A stretch of 48,745 bases of DNA from positions 260,201 to 308,945 of the forward strand of contig JANQLY010000023.1 in NCBI GenBank assembly GCA_028280345.1, given 5' to 3'. Below the pieces are notes generated by a model, which did no database searches, had not been told where the DNA came from, and worked only from the letters and a program-made list of their open reading frames with translations. Below, in pieces: positions 27,449-35,613 of the stretch. Positions within the stretch are counted from its first letter, which is position 1, and each line of letters opens with the position of its first letter. Both the position numbers and the translations under genes were made by a program. This DNA is from Pseudomonadales bacterium (GTDB taxonomy: Bacteria > Pseudomonadota > Gammaproteobacteria > Pseudomonadales > UBA7239).

Positions 27449-28240
27449 CTACCTGCGTAGTGCGGGCGGAGGCAGCAGGCCAAGATCAGCGGCAAGCTGT
27501 TCCGCCGGGCGATAGCCGGGAATACTGCTGCCATCAGCACGAAAAATAGCCGGTGTTCCTCTGACCCCGAGACTCTGGCCAAGATTAAGCTGAGCCGCTA
27601 CCGGATTCGGGCAGGTTTTGTCGGGAATCGGCTGGCGACTTTTGAGACGATCCATCGCAGTGAGTTTGTCATCCGAGCACCATGCAGAAACCAGTTTTTG
27701 TCCGGAGCGGGAATTGGCGCCGGCACGGGGAAATGCGAGATAGCGCACCTCAATACCGTAGGCATTAATGTCGTCCATCTCATGATGTAATTTCTGGCAG
27801 TAGCCGCAATCGACATCGGTGAAAACATATACGTGGGCTTTAGCTTCACCCTCTGGTGAGAAAACAATCATATCTTCCCCGGGAATATCAGCAAGTGCCT
27901 TGGCGCGCAGCGGCTGTAAACGTTCATCGCGCACATCGACAAACATGTTTTTCTCGACCCGGTACATTTTGCCGTCGAGAATATATTTGCCATCAGCAGT
28001 AGTATAGAGAGACATGCCCTCCATAGTCAGTACCGAATAGAGACCTTCAATCTCGGTTTCATCAACACGATTAACCCTGAGCTCCGGCCTCGCTACTTGC
28101 AACTGCTGTTCAATTTTGAGACGCAATGCATCGGCATCCATTTTTTCATCTTTACTATCCTGACTATCAGCAGCCCACGCGGCAGTGACAACCATCAATC
28201 CTGCCAGTACAACCACCAACTTTTCTTTAAACAGTTTCAT
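27449..28240 (-). CDS. dsbC: Thiol:disulfide interchange protein DsbC
   Basis: 263 residues from ATG 28240, where GGAG and a signal peptide (KLFKEKLVVVLAGLMVVTAAWA) agree; the frame is open for 42 further codons without a ribosome site. Dimerisation domain about 35-95, then the thioredoxin domain with CGYC at 145-148 and the cis-proline in RGTPAIF. It corrects wrong disulfides in the periplasm. It follows xerD as in Pseudomonas and Escherichia. Confidence 0.95.
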   Translation of the reverse strand: MKLFKEKLVVVLAGLMVVTAAWAADSQDSKDEKMDADALRLKIEQQLQVARPELRVNRVDETEIEGLYSVLTMEGMSLYTTADGKYILDGKMYRVEKNMFVDVRDERLQPLRAKALADIPGEDMIVFSPEGEAKAHVYVFTDVDCGYCQKLHHEMDDINAYGIEVRYLAFPRAGANSRSGQKLVSAWCSDDKLTAMDRLKSRQPIPDKTCPNPVAAQLNLGQSLGVRGTPAIFRADGSSIPGYRPAEQLAADLGLLPPPALRR

Positions 28241-28414
28241 GTTTTCTCCAACCGGGTCTCTTCGTTCAGCTTGGAACATCAATTGTGATAATAGTTCACC
28301 CTGTTTTCCATTTGCGGGTGTCCTTGCAGATATCATTATCAGGGCGTGCGCCCATCCGAGGAACAAAGTCTACCCCAAGCGGACAGGATAAGCGACAGAC
28401 GCTCCAATTCTCCC

Positions 28415-29344
28415 CTAACCGCGCGGGTGATGTTGTTCATGCAGGGACTTCATACGTTCCTGGGCAATATGGGTATAGATCTGCGTAGTGGACAGATCAC
28501 TGTGGCCGAGCAACAGTTGTACAACCCGCAGGTCGGCACCGTGATTCAGCAAGTGCGTGGCAAAAGCGTGGCGCAAAGTGTGTGGCGACAAGTTTTTTTC
28601 AATACCGGATTTCAGTGCATATTCCTTAAGACGATGCCAAAATGTTTGTCGCGTCATTTGCGTGCCACGATTACTTGGAAATACCACATTGCTCGGTTTA
28701 CCCTTCACAAGATCGGGGCGCGCCTCACGCATATAACGCTCTATCCAGTGGCAAGCCTCATCGCCAAGTGGCACCAGGCGTTCTTTTGAGCCCTTACCCA
28801 TAATGCGCACAACTCCCTGGCGCAAATTAATCATTGGCACTTCAAGCCCCACCAGTTCCGACACACGTAAACCACAGGCATAGATCACTTCGAGCATGGT
28901 GCGGTCGCGCAAACCAATCGGTTGAGAAATATCCGGCGCCGCAAGTAATGCTTCCACATCTTGCTCCGTTAACGATTTTGGCAATGGACGCCCGAGTTTT
29001 GGATTATCAATCAAGCTGCTCGGGTCTTCCTGTATCAGATTTTCCCTGACCAGAAACGCAAAGAAACCGCGCACACAGGAAAGAAAGCGCGCACTTGATC
29101 GACTCGAATAGTTTTGCTCAAAACGGTAAGCAAGGTAGGTTTGTATGTCTTCCCTGCGCAAATGCTGCAATTCATACTGTTGCTTTGCTGACCACTGTGT
29201 GAGTTTTTTTAAATCGTTGCGGTAGGAGTTGAGTGTGTTTTCACTTAAACCTTTTTCCAGCCAGAGGCTGTCAAGATAACGTTCGTAAAGGCGAGAGTTT
29301 ACCTCCAACAACGCGCTTTCTTTTTCAGTAGCGGTATCAGCCAT
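28415..29344 (-). CDS. xerD: Site-specific tyrosine recombinase XerD
   Basis: 309 residues. Catalytic set complete: Arg 160 (CGLRVSEL), Lys 184, His 255 and Arg 258 (HTLRHAFATHL), His 281 and Tyr 290. With XerC it resolves chromosome dimers at dif. The neighbour dsbC and the close match to chromosomal XerD argue for the housekeeping enzyme, not a mobile-element integrase. Confidence 0.96.
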   Translation of the reverse strand: MADTATEKESALLEVNSRLYERYLDSLWLEKGLSENTLNSYRNDLKKLTQWSAKQQYELQHLRREDIQTYLAYRFEQNYSSRSSARFLSCVRGFFAFLVRENLIQEDPSSLIDNPKLGRPLPKSLTEQDVEALLAAPDISQPIGLRDRTMLEVIYACGLRVSELVGLEVPMINLRQGVVRIMGKGSKERLVPLGDEACHWIERYMREARPDLVKGKPSNVVFPSNRGTQMTRQTFWHRLKEYALKSGIEKNLSPHTLRHAFATHLLNHGADLRVVQLLLGHSDLSTTQIYTHIAQERMKSLHEQHHPRG

Positions 29345-29367
29345 AAGCGCAGCTTATCACAAGCAAC

Positions 29368-29394
29368 AAAAAAGGGCGCTAACAGCGCCCTTTT
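29368..29394 (-). terminator. Rho-independent terminator after rplS
   Basis: AAAAGGGCGCT and AGCGCCCTTTT pair around a three-base loop, and the minus-strand copy ends in six T residues. It closes the rpsP-rimM-trmD-rplS operon just before xerD. Confidence 0.93.
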
Positions 29395-29414
29395 CATTTA
29401 TCACAAACAACTGA

Positions 29415-29765
29415 CTAGTTAAGTTTCTCTTTAATACGCGCTGCTTTACCACTGAGTTCACGCAGGTAGTAAAGTTTAGCCTGGCGTACATCACCACGAC
29501 GCTTAACCTCAATCGTGTCAACCAGCGGGCTGTAGGTCTGAAAAGTACGCTCAACACCGACACCGTGGGAAATCTTGCGCACAGTAAATGCAGAGTTCAA
29601 ACCACGGTTACGCTTGCCAAGTACGACACCTTCAAACGCCTGCAAACGCTCACGGTTACCTTCCTTTACCTTTACCTGAACAACAACTGTATCACCAGGA
29701 GAAAATTCCGGGATATCTTTACCCATTTGTTCCGCTTCAAGCTCGGCGATAATTTTGTTCTTCAT
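29415..29765 (-). CDS. rplS: 50S ribosomal protein L19
   Basis: 116 residues from ATG 29765, which has GAG about ten bases upstream and matches the usual L19 start ([13 protein letters not shown]); an ATG three codons earlier is possible. [26 protein letters not shown] and [13 protein letters not shown] are diagnostic. It lies at the 30S-50S interface. Last gene of its operon. Confidence 0.97.
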   Translation of the reverse strand: MKNKIIAELEAEQMGKDIPEFSPGDTVVVQVKVKEGNRERLQAFEGVVLGKRNRGLNSAFTVRKISHGVGVERTFQTYSPLVDTIEVKRRGDVRQAKLYYLRELSGKAARIKEKLN

Positions 29766-29786
29766 GACGTTCATCTCACAATTACG

Positions 29787-30572
29787 TTAATGTTCGTTAC
29801 TCTCTCGGGCAAAAGCCGCTAACAACTCCTGCTCGTCCTCACTCAAACCTCGCTGTTCAAGTAAATCCGGTCGCCGCTGCCCGGTGCGACCAAGCGCCTG
29901 CATCAATCGCCAGCGCCGTATCTTTTCGTGATTCCCGCTCAACAACACTTCGGGAACCGACTGCCCGTCAAACTGCTCCGGGCGCGTATAGTGCGGATAG
30001 TCCAGCAGACCATCAACAAACGAATCCTGGATTGCAGATTCGTCATGACCGAGCACACCTGGTAACAGTCTTAGCACCGCATCGAGAATCACCATCACAG
30101 CCAGTTCACCGCCGCTCAGTACGTAGTCCCCGATGGACCATTCCTCATCTACACAGGTGGCAATAAACCGCTCATCCACCCCTTCGTAGCGACCGGCAAT
30201 AAAAATCAGTTCACCGCCTTTGCTACCCGCCTCATCTTGCTGTTTCGCTTGTAGATGAGCCGCAAAATTCTCTACGCTCGCCTGGCTGAGGCGACGCCCC
30301 TGGGGCGATAGAAAAATCACCTTCGCCGCAGGCAGGCTTTGTTTTGCCTGTTGCAGAGCCTTTAACAGTGGCTCCACCATCATCACCATTCCAGGGCCGC
30401 CACCATATGGCCGGTCATCCACTGTCTGGTGCCTGTCTGTGGTGAAATCCCTTGGATTCCAGCACTGTAGCGACACCTGATCGGTGCCTTCACCAATCGC
30501 CCTGCTGCAAACACCGTAATCCGTCAGTGCCGCAAACATTTCCGGAAACAGACTGATTACACCAATCTTCAT
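29787..30572 (-). CDS. trmD: tRNA (guanine-N1-)-methyltransferase TrmD
   Basis: 261 residues. [13 protein letters not shown] at the start, [13 protein letters not shown], the SAM-binding knot YEGVDERF and [13 protein letters not shown] are all present. It methylates G37 of tRNAs reading CCN, CUN and CGG codons, preventing frameshifts. Thirteen bases after rimM. Confidence 0.98.
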   Translation of the reverse strand: MKIGVISLFPEMFAALTDYGVCSRAIGEGTDQVSLQCWNPRDFTTDRHQTVDDRPYGGGPGMVMMVEPLLKALQQAKQSLPAAKVIFLSPQGRRLSQASVENFAAHLQAKQQDEAGSKGGELIFIAGRYEGVDERFIATCVDEEWSIGDYVLSGGELAVMVILDAVLRLLPGVLGHDESAIQDSFVDGLLDYPHYTRPEQFDGQSVPEVLLSGNHEKIRRWRLMQALGRTGQRRPDLLEQRGLSEDEQELLAAFARESNEH

Positions 30573-30585
30573 TGCCCGCTCCCGT

Positions 30586-31125
30586 CTAGAAGGCCGGATC
30601 CCAATCCAGGGTCAGGGTTCCCGCCTGTAAATCCACCTCGGTGTGGTAAGCATCAATCACAAACGGCACAAGGCGCTGCTGCTCATCAATGCTGCCCTCG
30701 CAGGGCTCCACCACCATCACATCGTTAGCGCCGGTTTCCATCATGCGCCCGATCACACCCAGCAGTTGGCGGTTCTGCTCGAAGCTGCTGTAAACTTGCA
30801 AACCTTCAAGCTCGTGCCAGTAGTACTCCCCCGCGTCGAGGGCTGGCAACTGCTGTGCTACTACCAGGATATTGCGCTGGCAGTACTGCCTCGCTTCATC
30901 CCGATCATCAACCCCGCAGATATGAGCTACAAGGCCCTGCCCCTGGGGGCGATATTCGTCAATATCGACCAGCTCCGGTGCACCTGCGGTGCTCTCAAGA
31001 TACCAGGGCTGATAGTTAAAAATACTCTCTTTCGGGTCGGTCCAGGAATAAACCTTCACCCACCCTTTAATACCGTATACGGAGGTTATCTTGCCGACGA
31101 CAACCAGGTTTTCCTCAGTCGTCAC
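30586..31125 (-). CDS. rimM: 16S rRNA processing protein RimM
   Basis: 179 residues: N-terminal beta-barrel with [23 protein letters not shown] and C-terminal PRC-barrel with [13 protein letters not shown]. It binds S19 and assists maturation of the 30S head. Located 22 bases after rpsP. Confidence 0.97.
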   Translation of the reverse strand: MTTEENLVVVGKITSVYGIKGWVKVYSWTDPKESIFNYQPWYLESTAGAPELVDIDEYRPQGQGLVAHICGVDDRDEARQYCQRNILVVAQQLPALDAGEYYWHELEGLQVYSSFEQNRQLLGVIGRMMETGANDVMVVEPCEGSIDEQQRLVPFVIDAYHTEVDLQAGTLTLDWDPAF

Positions 31126-31147
31126 CGCTCAACCTCTCCCTGCCCAA

Positions 31148-31399
31148 TCAGGCAGCTGCTTCAACGGCCTCTTCAATCAGCTTTTTCACACGCGGAGATA
31201 CCTGAGCACCCTGACCTACCCAGTAGTCGATACGGGATTGGTCGATGCGCAGACGCTCTTCCTGACCACGGGCACCAGGGTTAAAAAAGCCCACACGCTC
31301 GATAAAGGAGCCGTCACGCGCATTGCGCTTGTCGGCGACTGTCAGGTGGTAAAAAGGGCGTTTTTTGGCGCCGCCACGTGATAAACGAATAGTTACCAT
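31148..31399 (-). CDS. rpsP: 30S ribosomal protein S16
   Basis: 83 residues: [23 protein letters not shown] is the canonical start. First gene of the operon; a TAGAAT -10 hexamer lies about 100 bases upstream. Confidence 0.98.
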   Translation of the reverse strand: MVTIRLSRGGAKKRPFYHLTVADKRNARDGSFIERVGFFNPGARGQEERLRIDQSRIDYWVGQGAQVSPRVKKLIEEAVEAAA

Positions 31400-31497
31400 G
31401 TCAAAAACCTGTTTTTCATTGACGATTCAAGTTTAAAACCGAGCAAAATCAGGCACTTGCGAGCCCATTGGTAAATTACCCGGCTTAAGGGGCGCGT

Positions 31498-31503
31498 ATT
31501 CTA
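31498..31503 (-). promoter_or_regulatory. -10 element for the rpsP operon
   Basis: TAGAAT on the minus strand, 98 bases before the rpsP ATG. The -35 (TTTCAA at 17 bases) is weak. Confidence 0.4.
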
Positions 31504-31740
31504 CGCGAACTTGGCACTATTTGAAATAGCTGTTTTACAGTTTGTTATTACGCTGCAGGCCCCGGGTTATCAGGGGTTTTAGTTATCAGGAACAGGCAAT
31601 GTGACTATAGCCGAAACGCCCGCACAGCACCCAAGGGATATACGGTGCAGGCTCCAATATTAAGGTCTGGAGTAAGGTCTGGTTATCCGAGTACAAGGGG
31701 GGGGCACTGTGGAATTTATCAGTACCTTTGGCCTGGGTGT

Positions 31741-31860
31741 TTATACATGGACTTCCAAGCAAATACTTCTTCCCTGCCTTTTTGTTGCATCAAACTCATA
31801 GGTATAGGTATCTTCAGTTGATACAACTTCATGCAATATCGGCCCGTTTAAACATTTCAC
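31741..31860 (-). pseudogene. Possible small ORF or gene remnant
   Basis: A 39-residue frame from GTG 31860, with AGGGG just upstream, encodes a sequence of ordinary protein composition (for example LHEVVSTEDTYTYEFDA). It is too short to assign and could be the relic of a decayed gene or chance. No family recognised. Confidence 0.22.
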
Positions 31861-32037
31861 GCCCCTGAATATACGGGCACTCTATCTACCCGGTTAAATC
31901 AACTTGTCATTTTTTGAATTTAACTGCGAATAGCGTTTGTTATTCACCTTTAACTGCAAAGCAGCAATGGCATCCCCGTTAGATTAGAATAGGTGCTCTG
32001 TATTAACAGGCGCGATTAAAAATAGACGCAGCATAAA

Positions 32038-32054
32038 ATGATATGTTGTATCAT
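32038..32054 (+). promoter_or_regulatory. 17-bp palindrome upstream of the DksA-like gene
   Basis: ATGATA and TATCAT flank the five bases TGTTG, 76 bases before the ATG. The A/T-rich dyad is of the size used by Fur-family regulators including Zur; a Zur role is a guess prompted by the missing zinc site in the protein. Confidence 0.35.
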
Positions 32055-32130
32055 GCCATTAGAAAAAGTGCAGCGGCAACAATAGAGCAAGTCGATGCAC
32101 TTTCGCATCATCTAACCGAGGAGAATTGGA

Positions 32131-32991
32131 ATGTCGAAAACCCCTCAACGTCGCAAAAAGAAGGCGGTCACTAAAACTTCCGGCAAAGCGGCCACCAGGA
32201 AATCCAAGGCTGCAACCAAAGCACCGGCCAAACGCAAGACAAAAGCACCCAAGGCCACTAGCAAATCAACCAGCAAACGCAAGACCAAGGCGGCGACTAA
32301 AACAGCCAGCAAAGCAACTGCCAAACGCAAAACCAAGGCAGCGAAAACCACTAGCAAAGCACCTGCCAAGCGCAAAACCAAGACAGCGGCCAAAACAGCC
32401 AGCAAAGCACCTGCCAAGCGCAAGACCAAGGCGGCGACCAAAACAGCCAGCAAAGCGTCTACCAAGCGCAAGACCACCAGCAAATCAACCAGCAAAGGCA
32501 AGACCAAAACTGTCAGGAAGTCTCCGGCCAAACCTCGAGCACAAAAAAAGACCAGCGCAACAGTAAAAAGCAGTAAATCTGGCCATAACAGTGCTACGTT
32601 ATACAAACCGAAGAAGAGCGAAGAATATATGAGTGATGCTCAACTCGAGCATTTCCGTACGATCCTGGAAAACTGGAAACACGACCTGATGGAAGAAGTT
32701 GATCGCACGATTAATCATTTGCGGAGCGAAGCGGTCAATGCCCCTGACCCTATCGACTCTGCCAGTCAGGAAACCGAGTTTCAACTCGAACTGAGAACCC
32801 GGGACAGGGAGCGCAAACTGATTCGCAAAATCGACGCTGCATTGCAACGCATTTCCGAGGGCACATACGGCTATTGCGAAATAACCGGCGAGGAAATTGG
32901 CATCGCCCGACTCGAAGCGCGGCCAATCACCACGATGTCTGTGGAAGCACAGGAGCGCTATGAAAAAGCAGAGCGTCATTTTGGCGGCTAG
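32131..32991 (+). CDS. DksA-like protein with histone-H1-like tail, zinc cysteines lost
   Basis: 286 residues. Residues 1 to about 160 are a Lys/Ala/Thr-rich tail built on repeats of 15-16 residues (AKRKTKAATKTASKAP type), resembling histone H1-like proteins such as AlgP. Residues 165-286 form a DksA: YMSDAQLEHFRTILENWK, coiled-coil with tip DPIDSA (Asp 206, Asp 209 kept, the residues that act in the RNA polymerase secondary channel), then YGYCEITGEEIGIARLEARP. Of the four zinc cysteines only Cys 249 remains; the others are Thr 252, Ser 270 and Ala 273. The fold could therefore work without zinc, as for DksA2 of P. aeruginosa. GAGGAG precedes the ATG. The tail probably binds DNA or RNA (inference). 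Confidence 0.88.
   Translation: MSKTPQRRKKKAVTKTSGKAATRKSKAATKAPAKRKTKAPKATSKSTSKRKTKAATKTASKATAKRKTKAAKTTSKAPAKRKTKTAAKTASKAPAKRKTKAATKTASKASTKRKTTSKSTSKGKTKTVRKSPAKPRAQKKTSATVKSSKSGHNSATLYKPKKSEEYMSDAQLEHFRTILENWKHDLMEEVDRTINHLRSEAVNAPDPIDSASQETEFQLELRTRDRERKLIRKIDAALQRISEGTYGYCEITGEEIGIARLEARPITTMSVEAQERYEKAERHFGG
32227..32496 (+). repeat. 45-48 bp imperfect tandem repeats coding the Lys/Ala tail
   Basis: Units beginning GCCAA(A/G)CGCAA(A/G)ACCAA recur about every 45-48 bases, encoding A-K-R-K-T-K. Such arrays vary in copy number by slippage, so tail length may differ between strains. Confidence 0.8.
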
Positions 32992-33038
32992 GAAAATACC
33001 AGCCAGCGGAACAAGAGCCGTTTAAACAGTCCGTACGC

Positions 33039-33074
33039 AAAGCATCGTTTAGCAGCTTTTAAGTGTGATGCTTT
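33039..33074. other. 8-bp inverted repeat between convergent genes
   Basis: AAAGCATC (33039-33046) and GATGCTTT (33067-33074) with a 20-base loop lie between the DksA-like gene and ffh. No strong T-run follows on either strand, so it is at best a weak terminator. Confidence 0.35.
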
Positions 33075-33101
33075 AAAAGTAGCGCTGCATCCTGCTTACT
33101 A

Positions 33102-34502
33102 CTACCTCATGCCTGGAGGCATTCCCCCGGGAGGCAAACCTCCGCCACCTCCGAGCATACCTTCCATGCCACGCATCATATTTGCCATGCCTTTTTTTGT
33201 TTTCATTTTTTTCATCATTTTCGACATCTGCTTCTGCTGCTTGATCAGCCGGTTCAGATCCTGAACCTGCACCCCGGCACCACGGCAGATACGCTTCTTG
33301 CGCGAACCCACGTTGGCAACAAGATCCGGCTTGCGGCGCTCCTGCGGAGTCATTGAATTAATAATCGCCTCCATGCGCGCAAACTGTTTCATCGTCTCGT
33401 CGTTCTCAAGCATCTGCGACATCGCACCACCCGCACCGGGTAATTTGTCGAGCATCGCCCCCATACCGCCCATATTTTTCATTTGCTGGAACTGGTCGCG
33501 CATATCTTCGTAGTCAAACCCCTTGCCCTTCTTGAGCTTTTTGGCAAATTTGACGGCTTTTTTCTTATCAATCTTACGCTCGGCTTCCTCTATCAGCGAC
33601 AGTACATCACCCATGCCAAGAATACGCGACGCTACACGATCCGGATGAAACGGTTCCAACGCCTCAACTTTCTCACCCACACCAAGGAATTTGATCGGCT
33701 TACCCGTAACATGGCGCACCGACAGTGCCGCACCACCGCGCGCATCACCATCGGTTTTAGTCAACACAACGCCGGTTAGCGGTAACGCTTCGTTAAACGC
33801 CTGAGCTGTATTGACAGCATCCTGACCAATCATTGCATCAATCACAAACAGCGTTTCCACCGGGTTAATCGCCGCGTGCAGGCGCTGAATTTCACCCATC
33901 AGTTCCTCATCCACATGCAGGCGGCCCGCAGTATCAATAATCACGACATCGGCAAACTGCTTTTTCGCCGCATCAATTGCCCCTTTGGCAATATCCACGG
34001 GATCTTGCTGCGGTGTGCTCGGAAAGAACTGCGCATCCACCTCTTTCGCGAGGGTTTCCAGCTGTTGAATGGCCGCCGGACGATACACATCAGCGCTGGC
34101 CACAAGTACCTTTTTCTTTTCCCGCTCCTGCAGATAGCGCGACAGCTTCGCTACCGTGGTGGTTTTACCCGCACCCTGCAAGCCCGCCATCAAAATAACC
34201 GCGGGAGGTGCCACCGCAAGATTGAGGGATTCATTCGCATCCCCCATCACATGAATCAGCTCGTCCTCAACAATTTTGACAAACTGTTGCCCTGGACTCA
34301 GGCTTGTATTGACCTCCTGGCCAACAGCGCGATCCCTGACCCGGTCGACAAATTCCTTAACCACCGGCAGCGCCACATCCGCTTCAAGTAGCGCCTTTCT
34401 CACCTCGCGCAGGGTGTCCTGGATATTTTCTTCAGTGAGCTTTGCCTTGCCGGTAATCGACTTGAGGCTATCGGAAAGGCGGTCGGTTAGATTCTCAAAC
34501 AT
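33102..34502 (-). CDS. ffh: Signal recognition particle protein
   Basis: 466 residues. N domain, then the GTPase G domain with P-loop GLQGAGKTT (107-115), DTAGRLHVDEEL and TKTDGDARGGAAL, then the Met-rich M domain with SRKKRI and a glycine/proline-rich methionine tail. It binds 4.5S RNA and signal sequences to target membrane proteins. Divergent from ypjD, as in E. coli. Confidence 0.98.
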   Translation of the reverse strand: MFENLTDRLSDSLKSITGKAKLTEENIQDTLREVRKALLEADVALPVVKEFVDRVRDRAVGQEVNTSLSPGQQFVKIVEDELIHVMGDANESLNLAVAPPAVILMAGLQGAGKTTTVAKLSRYLQEREKKKVLVASADVYRPAAIQQLETLAKEVDAQFFPSTPQQDPVDIAKGAIDAAKKQFADVVIIDTAGRLHVDEELMGEIQRLHAAINPVETLFVIDAMIGQDAVNTAQAFNEALPLTGVVLTKTDGDARGGAALSVRHVTGKPIKFLGVGEKVEALEPFHPDRVASRILGMGDVLSLIEEAERKIDKKKAVKFAKKLKKGKGFDYEDMRDQFQQMKNMGGMGAMLDKLPGAGGAMSQMLENDETMKQFARMEAIINSMTPQERRKPDLVANVGSRKKRICRGAGVQVQDLNRLIKQQKQMSKMMKKMKTKKGMANMMRGMEGMLGGGGGLPPGGMPPGMR

Positions 34503-34543
34503 ATCGGGGCAGATCCGCTGCAGGTCTTTGTAAAAAGGCGCAA

Positions 34544-34549
34544 ATTATA
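34544..34549 (-). promoter_or_regulatory. -10 element for ffh
   Basis: A perfect TATAAT on the minus strand, 41 bases before the ffh ATG; no good -35 hexamer at the standard distance. Confidence 0.45.
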
Positions 34550-34743
34550 CCGTTAACCCGTATATTGCACTAGTTGTCGGATAGCTCGCTTGCTGAATGT
34601 ACCAGTACAATATGCGGGTTTAAGCCCCGGCTTTCAAACCGGTCAATTCTGCGTTACACCCTGTCTTTGCAAGCGCTTTTCTGCCAAAATCCCCTTTCCA
34701 AAGTCACAACGCAACCACTAACACAACATTACGGAACCTCCAC

Positions 34744-35541
34744 ATGGCCAGTGCCCCGGCGGGCTTGATCGCATTATTTATCTACCTCGGCAGCGCTGTC
34801 TGGCAGAGCAAGGCACTGGTGAATGGCCAACAGGTAAAAAAGCCCACGCTATTGCTGCTCGCATTTATCGCCATCGCCTTGCACGGCTTCTCGGTGCTAC
34901 AGGTTATCAATACTCCCGCGGGCATCGACCTCGGCTTTTTCCAGGTCTCTTCATTAATCTTCTGGGTTATGTGCACTGTGCTGGTGATCAGCAGCCTGAA
35001 AATTCCGGTGGAGAACCTGTTTGCTCTGTTGTTTCCCATGGCTGCTCTGAGCATCATCTGCTCATTGTCATTCAGCAGCGGCTACACACCACAGGAACAC
35101 TTCAGCAAACAGATCGGCTGGCATATCCTGCTATCGATTCTCGCCTATAGCATCCTCACCATTGCTACCCTACAGGCGCTTGCCCTCGCAGTTCAGAACA
35201 AACTGCTGCGCGAGAAAAAATTCCAGGGCGTGCTCAGCGTGTTGCCTCCACTACAAACCATGGAAGCCTTGCTGTTTGAAATGCTCTGGGCAGGCACCGT
35301 GCTGCTAACCCTTTCACTCGGAACCGGCTTTTTGTTTTTTGACAATATCCGCGAGCAGCACCTCGCCCACAAAATGGCATTCTCAAGTATCGCCTGGCTC
35401 GCCTACGCTATTCTGCTATGGGGGCGTGTTACTCTGGGCTGGCGTGGGCGTCGCGCCATCAACTGGACCATCGGCGGTTTTGTTGCACTGATGCTCGCCT
35501 ATTTCGGCTCCAAGTTTGTGCTTGAACTGTTACTTACTTAA
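34744..35541 (+). CDS. ypjD: CcsA/HemX-like inner membrane protein YpjD
   Basis: 265 residues with about eight membrane helices and the cytochrome c assembly (CcsA-like) layout: conserved histidines in IALHGFSVL and QIGWHILLSILAYS, and LSLGTGFLFFD near the C-terminus. The haem-handling WWD motif of true CcsA is absent. E. coli YpjD lies at the same place between ffh and corB; its role is not settled, though a link to the CorB/CorC transport group has been proposed. Confidence 0.9.
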   Translation: MASAPAGLIALFIYLGSAVWQSKALVNGQQVKKPTLLLLAFIAIALHGFSVLQVINTPAGIDLGFFQVSSLIFWVMCTVLVISSLKIPVENLFALLFPMAALSIICSLSFSSGYTPQEHFSKQIGWHILLSILAYSILTIATLQALALAVQNKLLREKKFQGVLSVLPPLQTMEALLFEMLWAGTVLLTLSLGTGFLFFDNIREQHLAHKMAFSSIAWLAYAILLWGRVTLGWRGRRAINWTIGGFVALMLAYFGSKFVLELLLT

Positions 35542-35613
35542 CAATAATCTTCTTGCGCATCCCGCATTTCTGTTTCAAGATATGCCTCCCAATAGCAATA
35601 CAGGTTTCCGTTT

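Larger units (their letters stand above)
31504..32130. other. Intergenic stretch between rpsP and the DksA-like gene
   Basis: Holds upstream regions of both divergent genes, one possible small frame on the minus strand (31741-31860), a repeated AAGGTCTGG pair near 31660-31683, and a 17-bp palindrome at 32038-32054. Nothing else convincing. Confidence 0.6.

Noticed and set aside
28415..29344. Tyrosine recombinase as sign of an integrated element
   Set aside because: It is chromosomal XerD by sequence and by its dsbC neighbour; no attachment repeats or phage genes nearby.
32126..32566. Plus-strand frame rich in Pro, Lys and Arg overlapping the DksA-like gene
   Set aside because: Out-of-frame reading of the same repeats; the other frame has the ribosome site and the DksA domain.
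32145..32606. 153-residue minus-strand frame rich in Leu, Val and Ala
   Set aside because: It is exactly antisense to the Lys/Ala repeat tail of the DksA-like gene; its composition follows from the repeats.
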